Part shown: in pieces, positions 1 through 9,104 of the stretch
Numbering within the stretch: position 1 is the stretch's first letter
How the letters are laid out: each line of letters starts with the position of its first letter
Virus record (IMG/VR): IMGVR_UViG_3300031566_000089
Coordinates: 1-45,143 of that record
From: a virus
DNA: 45,143 bases
Reading direction: 5' to 3' (one strand)
Notes under the pieces: model-generated
What the model was told of the DNA's origin: nothing
Databases searched by the model: none
What the model saw: the letters and a program-made list of their open reading frames with translations, nothing else
Position numbers and translations under genes: made by a program

Positions 1-2051
1 TCAAGATCGTCCTCGTAGGCACGAATTTCCCAGGCGTACAGCGGGTCAAAGAAGTCTACCGCTGGCACTAGGGTGAATTTACCGCCCGCAGGACTTCCAG
101 TGTGGTCGCCTGTTATAGCTACCGAGCCTGCGGTAGTATTGGCTATCCCGACTACAAGGTACGCTGCGTCTATTACGACGCCGTGTGATCCCGTCTTCTC
201 GGTAATGTGGTCAACGGCGAGCGACTTCGCTGCGTCAACCGACACGTCGCCCGCTAGAACAAGCGTAGCCTCTGCCTCGACTGCGGCTATCGCCTCGGCG
301 TTCGTGTACTTCGTGTGGTGGGCACTCGGTATCGCCGTAGCGTCTGTAGCGTGGATAAGGTGGTAGTCCCCCCCTGCGCCATCGTCCGTAGCCGTGAGTC
401 CCGCACCTGGGGCGAACACTCTCTCCACAGTCAGGTCGCTATCAGCGGCGAGGACGAGATATTGAGCGTCATTCGGTGCGACTAGACTCCCACCGGCGGT
501 TGCTTGCCCATAGAGAAGGTTGCCGTAGGAAGTGTGTGAGACATACCAAGTACCAACAGTCACAATCTCGACGATCTTCTTGTGGGGTGTCGCGGGCCAG
601 CCCGTCGTCGAGATCGTAACTGTCCCGTCCTGGCTTGCGTAGATGTCGCTTGTGCCTGTGTTGACTAGAACCGTACCAGCCGAGTTCGCAGCGTAGGCCA
701 CTACGGTTCCGCTCCAGTCAATCGAGAACGCAGTCCAGGCAACGGTGAGCGGAGCGTCGTCGGTGAAGTACACGATGTCCGCTGTTGGGCCAGGGCCGAT
801 ACCACCCTCGACCATCTGCGTGCTGCCCCAGTTGCCGCCCGCTGCTGGTTGGATTGTGTTATTCCAGTAGTGGTTTGTTGGGTGGTTCCCGCCACTCCTG
901 AAGGCCGTCACCGTCCCAGTGTTTGCCCAGAAGTGGTTGTCGTGGCACATGACATTCTTTATGCAGTACGCACCACCGTTCCCGGCTGCGTTGTTCAGGA
1001 CAATGGGCGTGGAACTGGAGTTGAGGCGTCCGTGATTCCCCGATATGACGAAGTTTCGGCAGCCTGTCCCCGTCATGCTGCTCCAGTCGATGAAGGTCGT
1101 AAGTAGGTTAACTTCATTATCTGTGACGTTGATGTCGATTGCCCCTCCAGCGGAAGAGCAGAAAGTCGTGCAAGCTATAGCGTAGTTACCGATGATGCGG
1201 ATGCTGTTTGCCACGTCCGCAACGGAGACGCAAAGGGCACACTGGGCAAACCAGTTGCCCGTTATTAGTACATCTTCGCCAACCAGGATTCCCGTACCCG
1301 CACCCGTGAAGTGGCAACCCCGGACTACGGCGCTATCGGTGGTTCCCGCCCCAGTAGTGATCCCGATGGCGCTAGTGGTGAGGTAAAAGTAGCAGTCAAA
1401 GATTTGGTCTGTCATACCGAGGGCGTTGACGAGATCAATGGCCGTTTGGCCTGCTACCGGCTGGAACCCACAGTTTTGAACCCGACCTAACTGCCCAGCA
1501 TTGGCGCAGTCGATAATCGGCGCGGTCTGACTTGTCTTCCCGGTGAAGAGGATGCCAGTGAAACTGCACCGACCACTACCACCTGTGATGGTGAGGGCAG
1601 GCGTTGCACCACCGGTCGCCCCAGTCAGAGACACGGGCCAATCGTTCGTCGCACTCGAAGCAACCGCAGGACCGGTCAGGGCAACAACGTGAACGGTGAT
1701 ATTGGTGACGGTGGCCACGTCCTCGACATAGGCACCCGGACACACGCCGATGGTATCATTGTCGACTGCGGCAGAAATCGCGCCCTGCCATGTGCTCCAT
1801 ATCCTTGTCCCCGTGTAGGTGTTGATGATGGTGCCTTCGGCAAGGCCCGTCTTGGCCCAGTCGTCGTCGACGATATGGTCATAGAGGGGCCAGCCGTTGC
1901 CGAAGTCGCCGTGATAGGAGCGGATGTGCTTGTTAATCCATTCGGCTATACGGCCGTACTGCTTGGGGATGATGACAGAACGCGAAGTGCCCTTGCCTAC
2001 GCCGGGTTGGTGGCCCGTCACCCAGGCTGGAGGTCTATGTTCGCTCGTCAT
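1..2051 (-). CDS. Tail spike / fibre with parallel beta-helix repeats (3' end outside window)
   Basis: Open from an ATG at 2051 to the left edge, 683 codons without a stop, so the C terminus is missing. The ATG overlaps the stop of the upstream gene (ATGA), implying coupled translation. Residues about 85-400 carry right-handed beta-helix-like rungs (for example VVRGCHFTG, VLITGNWFAQC, IRIIGNYAIAC, FVISGNHG, NVMCHDNHFW), as in phage tailspikes and pectate-lyase-like folds. A later segment has the HHTKYTNAEA pattern common in tail-fibre stalks. By family analogy it should bind or cleave a host surface glycan. No catalytic residues can be assigned by eye. Tail-fibre role likely; enzymatic activity not shown. 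Confidence 0.85.
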   Translation of the reverse strand, partial: MTSEHRPPAWVTGHQPGVGKGTSRSVIIPKQYGRIAEWINKHIRSYHGDFGNGWPLYDHIVDDDWAKTGLAEGTIINTYTGTRIWSTWQGAISAAVDNDTIGVCPGAYVEDVATVTNITVHVVALTGPAVASSATNDWPVSLTGATGGATPALTITGGSGRCSFTGILFTGKTSQTAPIIDCANAGQLGRVQNCGFQPVAGQTAIDLVNALGMTDQIFDCYFYLTTSAIGITTGAGTTDSAVVRGCHFTGAGTGILVGEDVLITGNWFAQCALCVSVADVANSIRIIGNYAIACTTFCSSAGGAIDINVTDNEVNLLTTFIDWSSMTGTGCRNFVISGNHGRLNSSSTPIVLNNAAGNGGAYCIKNVMCHDNHFWANTGTVTAFRSGGNHPTNHYWNNTIQPAAGGNWGSTQMVEGGIGPGPTADIVYFTDDAPLTVAWTAFSIDWSGTVVAYAANSAGTVLVNTGTSDIYASQDGTVTISTTGWPATPHKKIVEIVTVGTWYVSHTSYGNLLYGQATAGGSLVAPNDAQYLVLAADSDLTVERVFAPGAGLTATDDGAGGDYHLIHATDATAIPSAHHTKYTNAEAIAAVEAEATLVLAGDVSVDAAKSLAVDHITEKTGSHGVVIDAAYLVVGIANTTAGSVAITGDHTGSPAGGKFTLVPAVDFFDPLYAWEIRAYEDDL

Positions 2052-3907
2052 GTTGCGGTTGTGACCCCTTGCTCAACAGCCGAGAACTGTATCTCAGACT
2101 CCGTGTCGGACGCATGTTCGTCGCGGCTGGGAATCTCCACTAAGGGCGGCAGGATCACCACGTCGAAACTGTTGCCGATGAAGTCTTCCAGCGTCAGCTT
2201 CGCGCCGGTTGTCCGGGCGGTCTGGAGACGCGACCGGATGGTGTCGCCCTTGAGGGCGTGTTTCCCCCCGTTACGGAGAGTGATCCCGTCAGCGACGCGG
2301 GCCGAAATCCGCACCCGCTTGCGGAAGGACTGATTCATGGTGGCGACAACGCGCACCGATCTCAGGTTGATGTACTTGGTGCTCGCCGAGGGGGTGTTGG
2401 TTACCTTGATCTGAATAGTGTTGGCCTCGGTTCCCGATGGCATCTCCAGCAATGTCTTGCCGGTTGATGTGATAGAAGTACCCAGAGAGCTAAAGCTGGT
2501 TGACCCGTCGATGGCGTAGGCCGCCTGGACGTTCGGCGTAACGCCGCCGAAGTCGAGTTCGACGTATTGCTCCATCTTGCGTTCGCCGGGCCTGTCATGG
2601 TCGATGAGGGGCGAGACGTATATGGACGGCTCTGTCGTACAGGTGAGGCTGCTTATGGCGTCGTAGTCGTCTGTCCTACGCGCCCGCACGTAACCCATCT
2701 TCGTTGCCGTATCCGACCCGCCGATGTAGACGGGGTAGGAGTAGCGGTTTGAGGAGTCGAGGAGTCTGTGCCCGGAGACAACACATCCCGCGAGCGTCGC
2801 CAGGTCGTCGTCGTAGTAGAGGCTTTCCCAGGCTTCCGCTACCAGTCCGCCGGTATTGGTGCGGAACTGAGACCACTGCCAGATGCCCTTTGTCGAGCAG
2901 ACGAACAGTTTGTCGAACGACTTGTCTATACCACCGCCGACAACCGCCCCGCCGATGTAGAGGTTGCCTTCCACACACTGTTTGAAATGCAGGTTACGCA
3001 AGTTGCCGGAGAAGATGTCGTACTCGTAGATGTCGCTATGGGAGTCGTAGAAGTAGACCTTTGAGGTCCAGTCCGTCACCGCCGCCCTGATGGGCCGCTG
3101 CGTGACGACCTTCTCGATATTCCCCCCGTCGTCGATGCAGTAGACGCCCCCCGTCTTGACGATGATCAGAATCTGGGAGATGAAGAAGCCCGCGATCATG
3201 CTCTCGTTCGTGTCGTCCTCACCGATGTAGATAAGGCCCGACCAGTCCCCCGTCGTATTCTTGGGGTCGGTACACCAGCGCAGCTCGTTGGTGCCGTTCA
3301 GTCCCCAGAGAACGTCGCCGCCGGGGATGAAGTACGTCTGCACGCCACCAGTTGTAAGGGTCGATTGGGTGAATGTCGCGCCGTCGTCTGTCGAGTAGTA
3401 GTATTTCTGTGGGCTGTCCACCGCCGCCAGGACGTATCCTTGCCAGGAGGCGACGGAGTGGGCGTTCAGGCTCGTGGGCGCGAGGGCCTGAGTGAAGCTC
3501 GTGCCCAAGCCGCCCGCGTCGGAGACGTACACGTCGCCGTTGTTGACGAGGTATATCTGGACAGCGGAGGTCGCGTCGTGGGCACAACCACCCACGATGG
3601 CGAGGTCGGCCGAGGCTACGCTTGTTGCTTCCTGAAAGTTGGGGCCGGAGAAGAGATGCCCAGAACGGGGTTCCGCGATGAAGTTGCGGCCGGAGGAATA
3701 CTGGTTGGTGTTGGTCTGGAGAACCCTGTCGCCCACCATGCCGCCGCGAAAGTCGCGCTGTACCCACTCGACCTCTTCGCCCGAGTCGACTTCCGTGATG
3801 ACGTACTGCTTCCCCTCGTCTTTCGGCTTGACCAGCATCAAGCCGATCTCGACAGGGGTTCCGGAGGGGTCTTGCGTTAGCTTGACATCGTAGGGGTTGG
3901 CTGCCAT
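2048..3907 (-). CDS. Tail protein, beta-propeller-like (putative tail nozzle/hub)
   Basis: A 619-residue protein with a strong AGGAGGT site ahead of the ATG. Repeated blade-like motifs (ASWQGYVLAAVDS, YYSTDDGATF, IPGGDVLWGLNG, KVYFYDSHSDIYEYD, KLFVCSTKGIWQWS) resemble the six-bladed propellers of podovirus tail nozzle proteins; the C-terminal third (about 400-600) looks like a beta-sandwich. It lies between the neck-like gene and the tail spike, the expected place for a distal tail tube protein that carries the spikes. The assignment rests on repeat pattern and position, not on a recognised family motif. It could also be a baseplate-type hub. Confidence 0.65.
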   Translation of the reverse strand: MAANPYDVKLTQDPSGTPVEIGLMLVKPKDEGKQYVITEVDSGEEVEWVQRDFRGGMVGDRVLQTNTNQYSSGRNFIAEPRSGHLFSGPNFQEATSVASADLAIVGGCAHDATSAVQIYLVNNGDVYVSDAGGLGTSFTQALAPTSLNAHSVASWQGYVLAAVDSPQKYYYSTDDGATFTQSTLTTGGVQTYFIPGGDVLWGLNGTNELRWCTDPKNTTGDWSGLIYIGEDDTNESMIAGFFISQILIIVKTGGVYCIDDGGNIEKVVTQRPIRAAVTDWTSKVYFYDSHSDIYEYDIFSGNLRNLHFKQCVEGNLYIGGAVVGGGIDKSFDKLFVCSTKGIWQWSQFRTNTGGLVAEAWESLYYDDDLATLAGCVVSGHRLLDSSNRYSYPVYIGGSDTATKMGYVRARRTDDYDAISSLTCTTEPSIYVSPLIDHDRPGERKMEQYVELDFGGVTPNVQAAYAIDGSTSFSSLGTSITSTGKTLLEMPSGTEANTIQIKVTNTPSASTKYINLRSVRVVATMNQSFRKRVRISARVADGITLRNGGKHALKGDTIRSRLQTARTTGAKLTLEDFIGNSFDVVILPPLVEIPSRDEHASDTESEIQFSAVEQGVTTAT

Positions 3908-3916
3908 GTGTACCTC

Positions 3917-5014
3917 CTACGACGTGCCCGGCGTGTCGTTAGCCGCCAGGTAGTACAACTCGCCGCCGCTCGGCATTCCCATGCCCGTTGCCCAGATGCG
4001 CTTCGGCGATGTCCTGGATTTCCTCCGCCCTATCTCGTGTTCCCAGAGACCGTAGTAGTAGGCCGCCCGCTTCTCGTAGAAGTCCCTGTCCTGGCTCGCC
4101 GACATGGACGGCGTGCGCTGGAACAGGTGGTGGGCGGCGAGGTAGTAGAGTGCCTTTACATACGGCTCCCCTATCTCCGTCGTGCTGGTAGTCGTCGTTG
4201 TGAACTGCGTCAGCGGCCCTCGCCCCACTATCCGAAGCGCACTATCTGGCGGCGGGTAGGCGCGGAGCTGAACCGTTATGACGCCGTTGTGCTCACGGGT
4301 GTCAAACGGGATGGGGACGTATGGCCGCGTCGTGACCGTCGAGTCCGGCTGGTACAACACGTCGAACACTTCCCTGATTGGATGGACAATCTGGTAGGCC
4401 GCAACGGTTGACGGGGTGCTCGGACTCCATGAGGTGACGGTGAGGGCCGTCGCCGTGTTGGAGGCGATTGTGCCGCTGTTACCGCCCGACTGGCATACGA
4501 GGCTAGCGAACTGGTTAGTCTGCCAGGACTTGCCGCTGTCCGTTAGGGAAACGGTGCTCGACCCCGTAGCGGTCCCGTAGTCGCCCAATGAATACGACCA
4601 GGTGTCCGCTACCGTATCCAGGGTCTCGTCGACGAACTGCTTGGCGATCCACGGGTAGGCATCGACAATGGAGCGGTTCAGGGCGCGGCGGTAGTCACCG
4701 GCCGTCCAGAGAGAGAAGATGAGATACGTCGACTCGTCAGGGACTTGGGCCGTGAACGCCTCATAGGGCGTTACGGTCCCTGCCTTGGCGAAGTCCTTGA
4801 TGATGCGTTCGTCGCCCGCAACACTTGTACCCGCCGTGATGTAGATATTCTGGTTATTGAAATAGTCGTCGGTGTCGCGGCTCTTATCCTGTAGGCGGGT
4901 ATCAATCAGCGTCGCGCCTGCCGCGCCGCCTATAGAGGTACAGGTTCCCGAGAGGTAGTCGCCCGTAAGGTCCGCGACCGCCTCTATTGCGGTTGCTAGG
5001 GTTGTTAGTGCCAT
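3917..5014 (-). CDS. Neck / head-tail adaptor-like structural protein
   Basis: A 365-residue protein starting MALTTLATAIEAVADLTGDY, preceded by AGGAG nine bases from the ATG. The N-terminal half describes a short tandem beta unit (GGNSGTIASNTATALTVTSW-type segment near 155-185), and the C-terminal part (about 275-345) is alpha-helical with YVKALYYLAAHHLFQ and aromatic-rich segments, as in podovirus adaptor proteins that gate the portal. Position between the capsid cassette and the tail nozzle-like gene supports a head-tail joining role. The family was not recognised with certainty. Confidence 0.55.
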   Translation of the reverse strand: MALTTLATAIEAVADLTGDYLSGTCTSIGGAAGATLIDTRLQDKSRDTDDYFNNQNIYITAGTSVAGDERIIKDFAKAGTVTPYEAFTAQVPDESTYLIFSLWTAGDYRRALNRSIVDAYPWIAKQFVDETLDTVADTWSYSLGDYGTATGSSTVSLTDSGKSWQTNQFASLVCQSGGNSGTIASNTATALTVTSWSPSTPSTVAAYQIVHPIREVFDVLYQPDSTVTTRPYVPIPFDTREHNGVITVQLRAYPPPDSALRIVGRGPLTQFTTTTTSTTEIGEPYVKALYYLAAHHLFQRTPSMSASQDRDFYEKRAAYYYGLWEHEIGRRKSRTSPKRIWATGMGMPSGGELYYLAANDTPGTS

Positions 5015-5023
5015 CCGCCGCTC

Positions 5024-5308
5024 CTAGTCGCGGTATACGCGACCCTGTGTTCGGTGCGGCGTCCATCCTCTCGGTTTGTATGTTCCCCTCCTGCCGACTC
5101 CGCTTCCGGGCACCCTCTCTAGAACGTGATCGTGTACCCGTTCGTCGTGGGTGAAGACGTAGCCGCACTCACACTGGAGGCGGAGCTTCCGTATCAGGTT
5201 GTTGACCCATCTGTCCTGAATGACCCGCATGTACTTCCACCTGTCGCAGATGGGACAGTGGGCCTGAACGCTATGGTAGGTCTCCTGCCAGTTCTCCAAC
5301 CGGCGCAT
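5024..5308 (-). CDS. Small zinc-ribbon protein
   Basis: Contains one CPIC and one CECG knuckle about 26 residues apart, a classic four-cysteine zinc ribbon, followed by a basic tail rich in R, H and G. I place the start at ATG 5308, which leaves a 38-base overlap with the upstream gene. An upstream TTG at 5380 with an AAGGAG site ten bases ahead is a credible alternative and would add 24 residues (MNYWQKYGPRGK...). Nucleic-acid binding is a guess from the fold and charge. It sits between the glycosyltransferase cassette and the neck gene. Confidence 0.6.
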   Translation of the reverse strand: MRRLENWQETYHSVQAHCPICDRWKYMRVIQDRWVNNLIRKLRLQCECGYVFTHDERVHDHVLERVPGSGVGRRGTYKPRGWTPHRTQGRVYRD

Positions 5309-5591
5309 AGGGGTCGACTGTCCCCGCGTCGGACGGGGTGTCGTTTTCCCCCTCGGCCCGTACTTCTGCCAGTAGTTCAATCTCCACGATCTCCTTAACG
5401 TCGGCCCTCTCGATAAAGTGGACTTCTCCCCCTTTGCAGTCCCAGAACTGCACCCAGTCGGTGCCCCACGAGACCGTCTTTGCCTCGACGGTTAAACATG
5501 AGTCATCCGCCAGGAGTGCACAGAAACCAAACGGGGGCGGACAGGGCTTAACCTCTGGTCGGGCCTTTGGTGGTCGGCCTCTCTTTTTCAT
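5271..5591 (-). CDS. Hypothetical protein with basic RGRPPK N terminus
   Basis: 106 residues beginning MKKRGRPPKARPEVK; RGRPPK resembles an AT-hook, a minor-groove DNA-binding motif. The middle (about 20-75) is a compact mixed segment with TDWVQFWDCKGGEVHFIE, and the C terminus is acidic. The ATG overlaps the stop of the glycosyltransferase (ATGA). It shares 3' sequence with the next zinc-ribbon gene in another frame. Family not recognised. Confidence 0.65.
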   Translation of the reverse strand: MKKRGRPPKARPEVKPCPPPFGFCALLADDSCLTVEAKTVSWGTDWVQFWDCKGGEVHFIERADVKEIVEIELLAEVRAEGENDTPSDAGTVDPYAPVGELAGDLP

Positions 5592-6835
5592 GCGGTTGCC
5601 AACACTTTCTTTGACCGGATACCTTCCTCAACACCTTCGAGGAACGGTAGCCAGCGGTTCTCTACGATGTCTGTCCAGTCGTACTTGGCGGCGTGACGCA
5701 CCGCCTTCTCCTTCAACTGTGTATCCTTGGACCCGCGCATGGCCGTCTCCATCGCCCTTACGAGGGCTGGTAAGTCGGGTTCCGCAATGAAGGTGTCCGT
5801 CGCGGGCGCGAAATAGCGCCGGTACATCGGTATCTGCCAACCTACCGGCGCGACTTCGGGCTGGCATCCCACATCCGTCACGATTGAGGGCACGCCGCAC
5901 GCTGCCGCCTCTAGGGATGTCAGCCCAAAGCCTTCCCATTGAGAGGGGTTCACAAAACAGTCCATTGCGTTATACAGGCTCGCCATCTTCCCGTCGGGGA
6001 ACCCAGTTGCGTGCGGGCCAAGGTACATCTGCTCCGGTGGTGGAAAGAGGACATGGCGGTTAACCCTGTCGTCTTGGTAGGCGCGGCTATAAGCATTGAG
6101 CATTTTCACCAGATCGGGACCGCCATGTCCCCCGTCCATCAGGGAGTGCATATAGACGATGAAGTCCTTGTGACCCGCCTTGAGTAACTGCGCCACCGCA
6201 TCCATAACGAGGTCGTGCCCCTTGCGGCAGGGATACGTGCCGTTCCTCGCCACCATGCCGAAGATGAAGCAGTCGTCGGTCAGGTATTTCGCACCCTGCT
6301 TGCGGGCCGTGCCGATCATGGCCTGCCGCTGGGCCTTCCGAGTCGCCTCATCGACCTTGTAGATATTGGTGTCGATTCCCAGGGGAATGTATTCAGTCTG
6401 TCTCACCCCCTCGTCCTTCAGCATCCTCGTGCCCCACTCGGTCGGGGCGACGACCTTGTGCGCCATCTTGAGATTCCTGACGAGGTTCTTGCCGAGGGGC
6501 TTGTGGTCGGGGAAGGCTATAGGCACCCACTTAAACCGTTTCCATGTCTCGGTGCGCCAAATCCAGTGGTCGGTCACGGAGACAACGATGTCGGCCTCGA
6601 ACTGTCTGGCCCAGCGTTCAATGACGTTCTCGCCCATGTCACCGCTGACGATGGGGTAGTAGGTAACGTTGTCGTGTTCCCAGCAGGCGTGCCCCGCCAA
6701 CCCCGCAGGCAACCAAGCTAAAGCGGACATGACCTCCGGGTGCTTCTGGAGACGCGAGGTTATCTGGTCGGCCAACCGACCGTAGCCGGTCGCCATCCAG
6801 GGAGCTGCACCGTGCCAGAGGATTCGCAAGCTCAT
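5588..6835 (-). CDS. GT4-family glycosyltransferase (GT-B fold)
   Basis: 415 residues from ATG 6835 (MSLRILWHGAAPWMATGYG), which overlaps the stop of the preceding gene as ATGA. An N-terminal Rossmann half carries a glycine-rich GYGR loop near 17-20. The C-terminal half has RNGTYPCRKGHD (about 197-208), QWEGFGLTSLEAAACGVPSI (about 299-318) with the E-x7-E signature of retaining GT4 enzymes (E301/E309), and a VTDVGCQPE segment. It should move a sugar from a nucleotide donor to a protein or glycan. It is embedded in the virion operon directly after a glycosyltransferase-methyltransferase fusion, so virion proteins are the likely acceptors; this last step is inference. Confidence 0.85.
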   Translation of the reverse strand: MSLRILWHGAAPWMATGYGRLADQITSRLQKHPEVMSALAWLPAGLAGHACWEHDNVTYYPIVSGDMGENVIERWARQFEADIVVSVTDHWIWRTETWKRFKWVPIAFPDHKPLGKNLVRNLKMAHKVVAPTEWGTRMLKDEGVRQTEYIPLGIDTNIYKVDEATRKAQRQAMIGTARKQGAKYLTDDCFIFGMVARNGTYPCRKGHDLVMDAVAQLLKAGHKDFIVYMHSLMDGGHGGPDLVKMLNAYSRAYQDDRVNRHVLFPPPEQMYLGPHATGFPDGKMASLYNAMDCFVNPSQWEGFGLTSLEAAACGVPSIVTDVGCQPEVAPVGWQIPMYRRYFAPATDTFIAEPDLPALVRAMETAMRGSKDTQLKEKAVRHAAKYDWTDIVENRWLPFLEGVEEGIRSKKVLATA

Positions 6836-8109
6836 GGTTTTGGCTTTTTGGCTTTCGGCTTGTGGGCCTCGACGCCCATCATGCCCTTGCCGTAACTGGT
6901 CACAACGATGTCCTTCATGCCCAACTTGTCCAGGCGGTAGGCAATGTCTTTGGGGGTGAAGCCCGTCAGGTGAATGCCGATGTCCTGGTGGGCATTGAAG
7001 AACTTGCTCTGCTGATCGCCGTAGATAGTGCCAAGAATCATCGGCCCCATAGATCGGTCTTTCTTCTCGTCCCGCAGTATCTTCTCCGCCGCCGACTTGA
7101 GGTCGGGCAGGCCCAGTCTCAGGATTCCGCCCGGCTTGAGAATGCGTATCCATTCTTCAAGGGTCTCGTTGCTCTCTTCCCAGCGGATGTGTTCGAGGAC
7201 GTGGTTGGCCTTCACCTCGTCGAACGTCCCTTCCCACTCGGTCGGTAGACAGCGCACGTCGCAGCGGAAGTCGGGGTGAGACTCTTCGTTGAGGTCGACG
7301 CGCACAATGAAGGCTTCGGGAGAGGCTTCTTGCGAACCGTTGTGAAAGACTCTACCGCAGCCTAGATTGCATACCTTGTACTTCTGCCTCATCGGGTCGG
7401 GCTTCTTGGCCGTGCTGTTGGTCACGTTGATACTGAACAGTTGGTCGACTCCCATATCGTAGTGCTTGCAGATCGTGTGCATGCTCGCGTCCACATACCA
7501 CTTGAGACCAGCCTTCTCAATGGCCTGGGCGAAGGGCACGTCCTCCGTCCATGCGGTTATCCCGCCGTCTTCCTTCATAGTCTTGCCAGTGTGGAAATAC
7601 TTTTTCACCGGGACTTCCTCGCCCTCGACGTTGACGAGGTACTCTTCTAGTCCCTTTATCTTCTCCAGGTCGGCAACGCGGATGATCGACATCCCCAGCG
7701 CGCCCATCTTTACCTGGAAGAGTTCGCCGACCTTCCAGTTCCAGCAAGTCCCCTCAGCCCAGTCCTTGTAAACAAGCGGCATAGGGGGGTGGGACTTCGT
7801 TGAGTAGATGCCCGAGAGAACGGAAAACTGAGGGTTCATCTCCATGAGGGTGTAAAGGTGGTGAACACAGAACCGTGGCGCAATCACGTCGTCGTCCCAG
7901 AAGAGGAGATAGCGGTACTTGTACTGCTTCGCCATCCAGACAAGTTGATTCCGGGCATCCTCCGTTGTCTGACCCGCTATGGTCATCCAAGAGAACTTGG
8001 TCATAGCAGGCCACGTCTGGCTCATCGCCGAGTCGAGAAGGTGATGAGAAATCTTCCCCAGTGTGGGGAAGCCGATCATGATGCTCGCCCTGAGTTCATT
8101 TGGGTTCAC
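6832..8109 (-). CDS. GT-A glycosyltransferase fused to SAM-dependent methyltransferase
   Basis: 425 residues from GTG 8109, chosen because AATAAGGAG lies nine bases upstream; the frame stays open to an unsupported GTG at 8157. Residues about 8-220 look like a GT2-type domain: SIMIGFPT, then LLFWDDDVIAP with a DDD metal-binding triad near 72-74, and a late ICKHYD. Residues about 245-400 are a class I methyltransferase: motif I NLGCG (248-252), VLEHI near 304, and LKPGGILRLGLPD near 324. The stop overlaps the GT4 gene. Such a fusion suggests transfer and methylation of a sugar, possibly on virion proteins. The domain calls are firm, the acceptor is unknown. Confidence 0.8.
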   Translation of the reverse strand: MNPNELRASIMIGFPTLGKISHHLLDSAMSQTWPAMTKFSWMTIAGQTTEDARNQLVWMAKQYKYRYLLFWDDDVIAPRFCVHHLYTLMEMNPQFSVLSGIYSTKSHPPMPLVYKDWAEGTCWNWKVGELFQVKMGALGMSIIRVADLEKIKGLEEYLVNVEGEEVPVKKYFHTGKTMKEDGGITAWTEDVPFAQAIEKAGLKWYVDASMHTICKHYDMGVDQLFSINVTNSTAKKPDPMRQKYKVCNLGCGRVFHNGSQEASPEAFIVRVDLNEESHPDFRCDVRCLPTEWEGTFDEVKANHVLEHIRWEESNETLEEWIRILKPGGILRLGLPDLKSAAEKILRDEKKDRSMGPMILGTIYGDQQSKFFNAHQDIGIHLTGFTPKDIAYRLDKLGMKDIVVTSYGKGMMGVEAHKPKAKKPKP

Positions 8110-8167
8110 GCCTGCGGTCTCCTTATTGTGTGTGAGGGCGGTTGCCCGCCCCCACACGCTATTTGCC

Positions 8168-8470
8168 TTACCACGACCCGCCTTTTTGCCCGCTAACCGG
8201 GGCTTTCATAACTACAACGCCGACAGTCTGGGACAGGGCACTTCCGGCTCCGGCAGCCCCCGCTGGGTGGAACATGAGAATGTTCGCAGCGGAGACGCCC
8301 GCCGTGATGGCGGCACCCCCTGTAACAGCCAGGTCGTCGTTGTACAGAGTCAGGACGTAATCGTTCGTGGTTAAGCCCGTGAACGTCGCCGTCTTCGTGG
8401 CGTTGGAAGCGCACGCGGCTACGGCGAAGGTCTGGAACTTGCAGTTTTCTGAGTTAAACAGTCTTGGCAT
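8168..8470 (-). CDS. Small virion protein, tandem copy 3 (putative capsid decoration)
   Basis: 100 residues, third in transcription order of three tandem paralogs that all begin MPRLFNSENC and end GGSW. The body has the shared pattern SxNASxTATxTGLTTxDYV, then a segment xxVSAADxxxFxPAGxxGAGSAxxQTVG. The size, beta-rich small-residue composition and place right after the major capsid gene suggest a head decoration or head-fibre protein. TAGGAGGA lies ahead of the ATG and overlaps the end of the previous copy. No family recognised. Confidence 0.75.
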   Translation of the reverse strand: MPRLFNSENCKFQTFAVAACASNATKTATFTGLTTNDYVLTLYNDDLAVTGGAAITAGVSAANILMFHPAGAAGAGSALSQTVGVVVMKAPVSGQKGGSW

Positions 8471-8479
8471 ACTTTCCTC

Positions 8480-8782
8480 CTACCACGATCCGCCGTCTTG
8501 ACCGCTGGTTGGAGCCACCAGTGCCAGTATCCCGACTGTCTGGGCTACCGCAGTACCGGCCCCCGAGCACCCCGTCGGTGTAAACACCAACGTGTCGGCA
8601 GCGGAGACAGCCAGGTTAAACCCCGACTGAGTTGTCAGAATCGAGTCGTTGTTGTACAGGATCGCCACGTAATCGTTCGTGGTTAAGCCTGTCATCGTGG
8701 CTGTCTGGCTTGCATCGGAGTCCAGCGATGTCAAGGCAAGGGTCTGGAATAGGCAGTTTTCTGAGTTAAAGAGTCTTGGCAT
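8480..8782 (-). CDS. Small virion protein, tandem copy 2 (putative capsid decoration)
   Basis: 100 residues, middle paralog of the tandem triplet. Relative to the other copies it differs mainly at about 20-27, 42-62 and 70-80, while the first 10 and last 30 residues are nearly fixed. Ten bases separate it from each neighbour, leaving only a strong Shine-Dalgarno site in the gap. The fixed ends and diverged middle would suit proteins that share one capsid-binding surface but show different exposed loops (inference). Confidence 0.75.
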   Translation of the reverse strand: MPRLFNSENCLFQTLALTSLDSDASQTATMTGLTTNDYVAILYNNDSILTTQSGFNLAVSAADTLVFTPTGCSGAGTAVAQTVGILALVAPTSGQDGGSW

Positions 8783-8791
8783 ACTTCCCTC

Positions 8792-9094
8792 CTACCATGA
8801 CCCGCCGTCTTGTCCAGTCGTCGGGGCCTTCATCGCCATGATTCCGACTGTCTGGGCGACCGCACTAGCGCCACCAAACGCTCCCGCCGGGGTGAACATC
8901 ACGGTGTCGGCAGCGCTGATTGCTACTTGCACGTTGTCTTCCGTCGTGGCAGCCAACCCCGTGTTCATCAGGATGAAGCAGTAGTCGGCCGTAGTCAGGC
9001 CCGTAAACGTGGCAGTCTTCGAGGCGTTAGAGGTCATCGACGCTACGGCGAAGGTCTGGAACTTGCAGTTTTCTGAGTTAAACAGTCTTGGCAT
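8792..9094 (-). CDS. Small virion protein, tandem copy 1 (putative capsid decoration)
   Basis: 100 residues, first of the triplet to be transcribed, ten bases after the major capsid gene. Its N-terminal LFNSENCKFQTFAVASMTSN closely matches copy 3. A stoichiometric virion role is suggested by its strong ribosome binding site and its place beside the capsid gene. It could instead be a minor tail protein; no tube-protein motif is visible. Confidence 0.75.
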   Translation of the reverse strand: MPRLFNSENCKFQTFAVASMTSNASKTATFTGLTTADYCFILMNTGLAATTEDNVQVAISAADTVMFTPAGAFGGASAVAQTVGIMAMKAPTTGQDGGSW

Positions 9095-9104
9095 TCTGCC
9101 CTCC

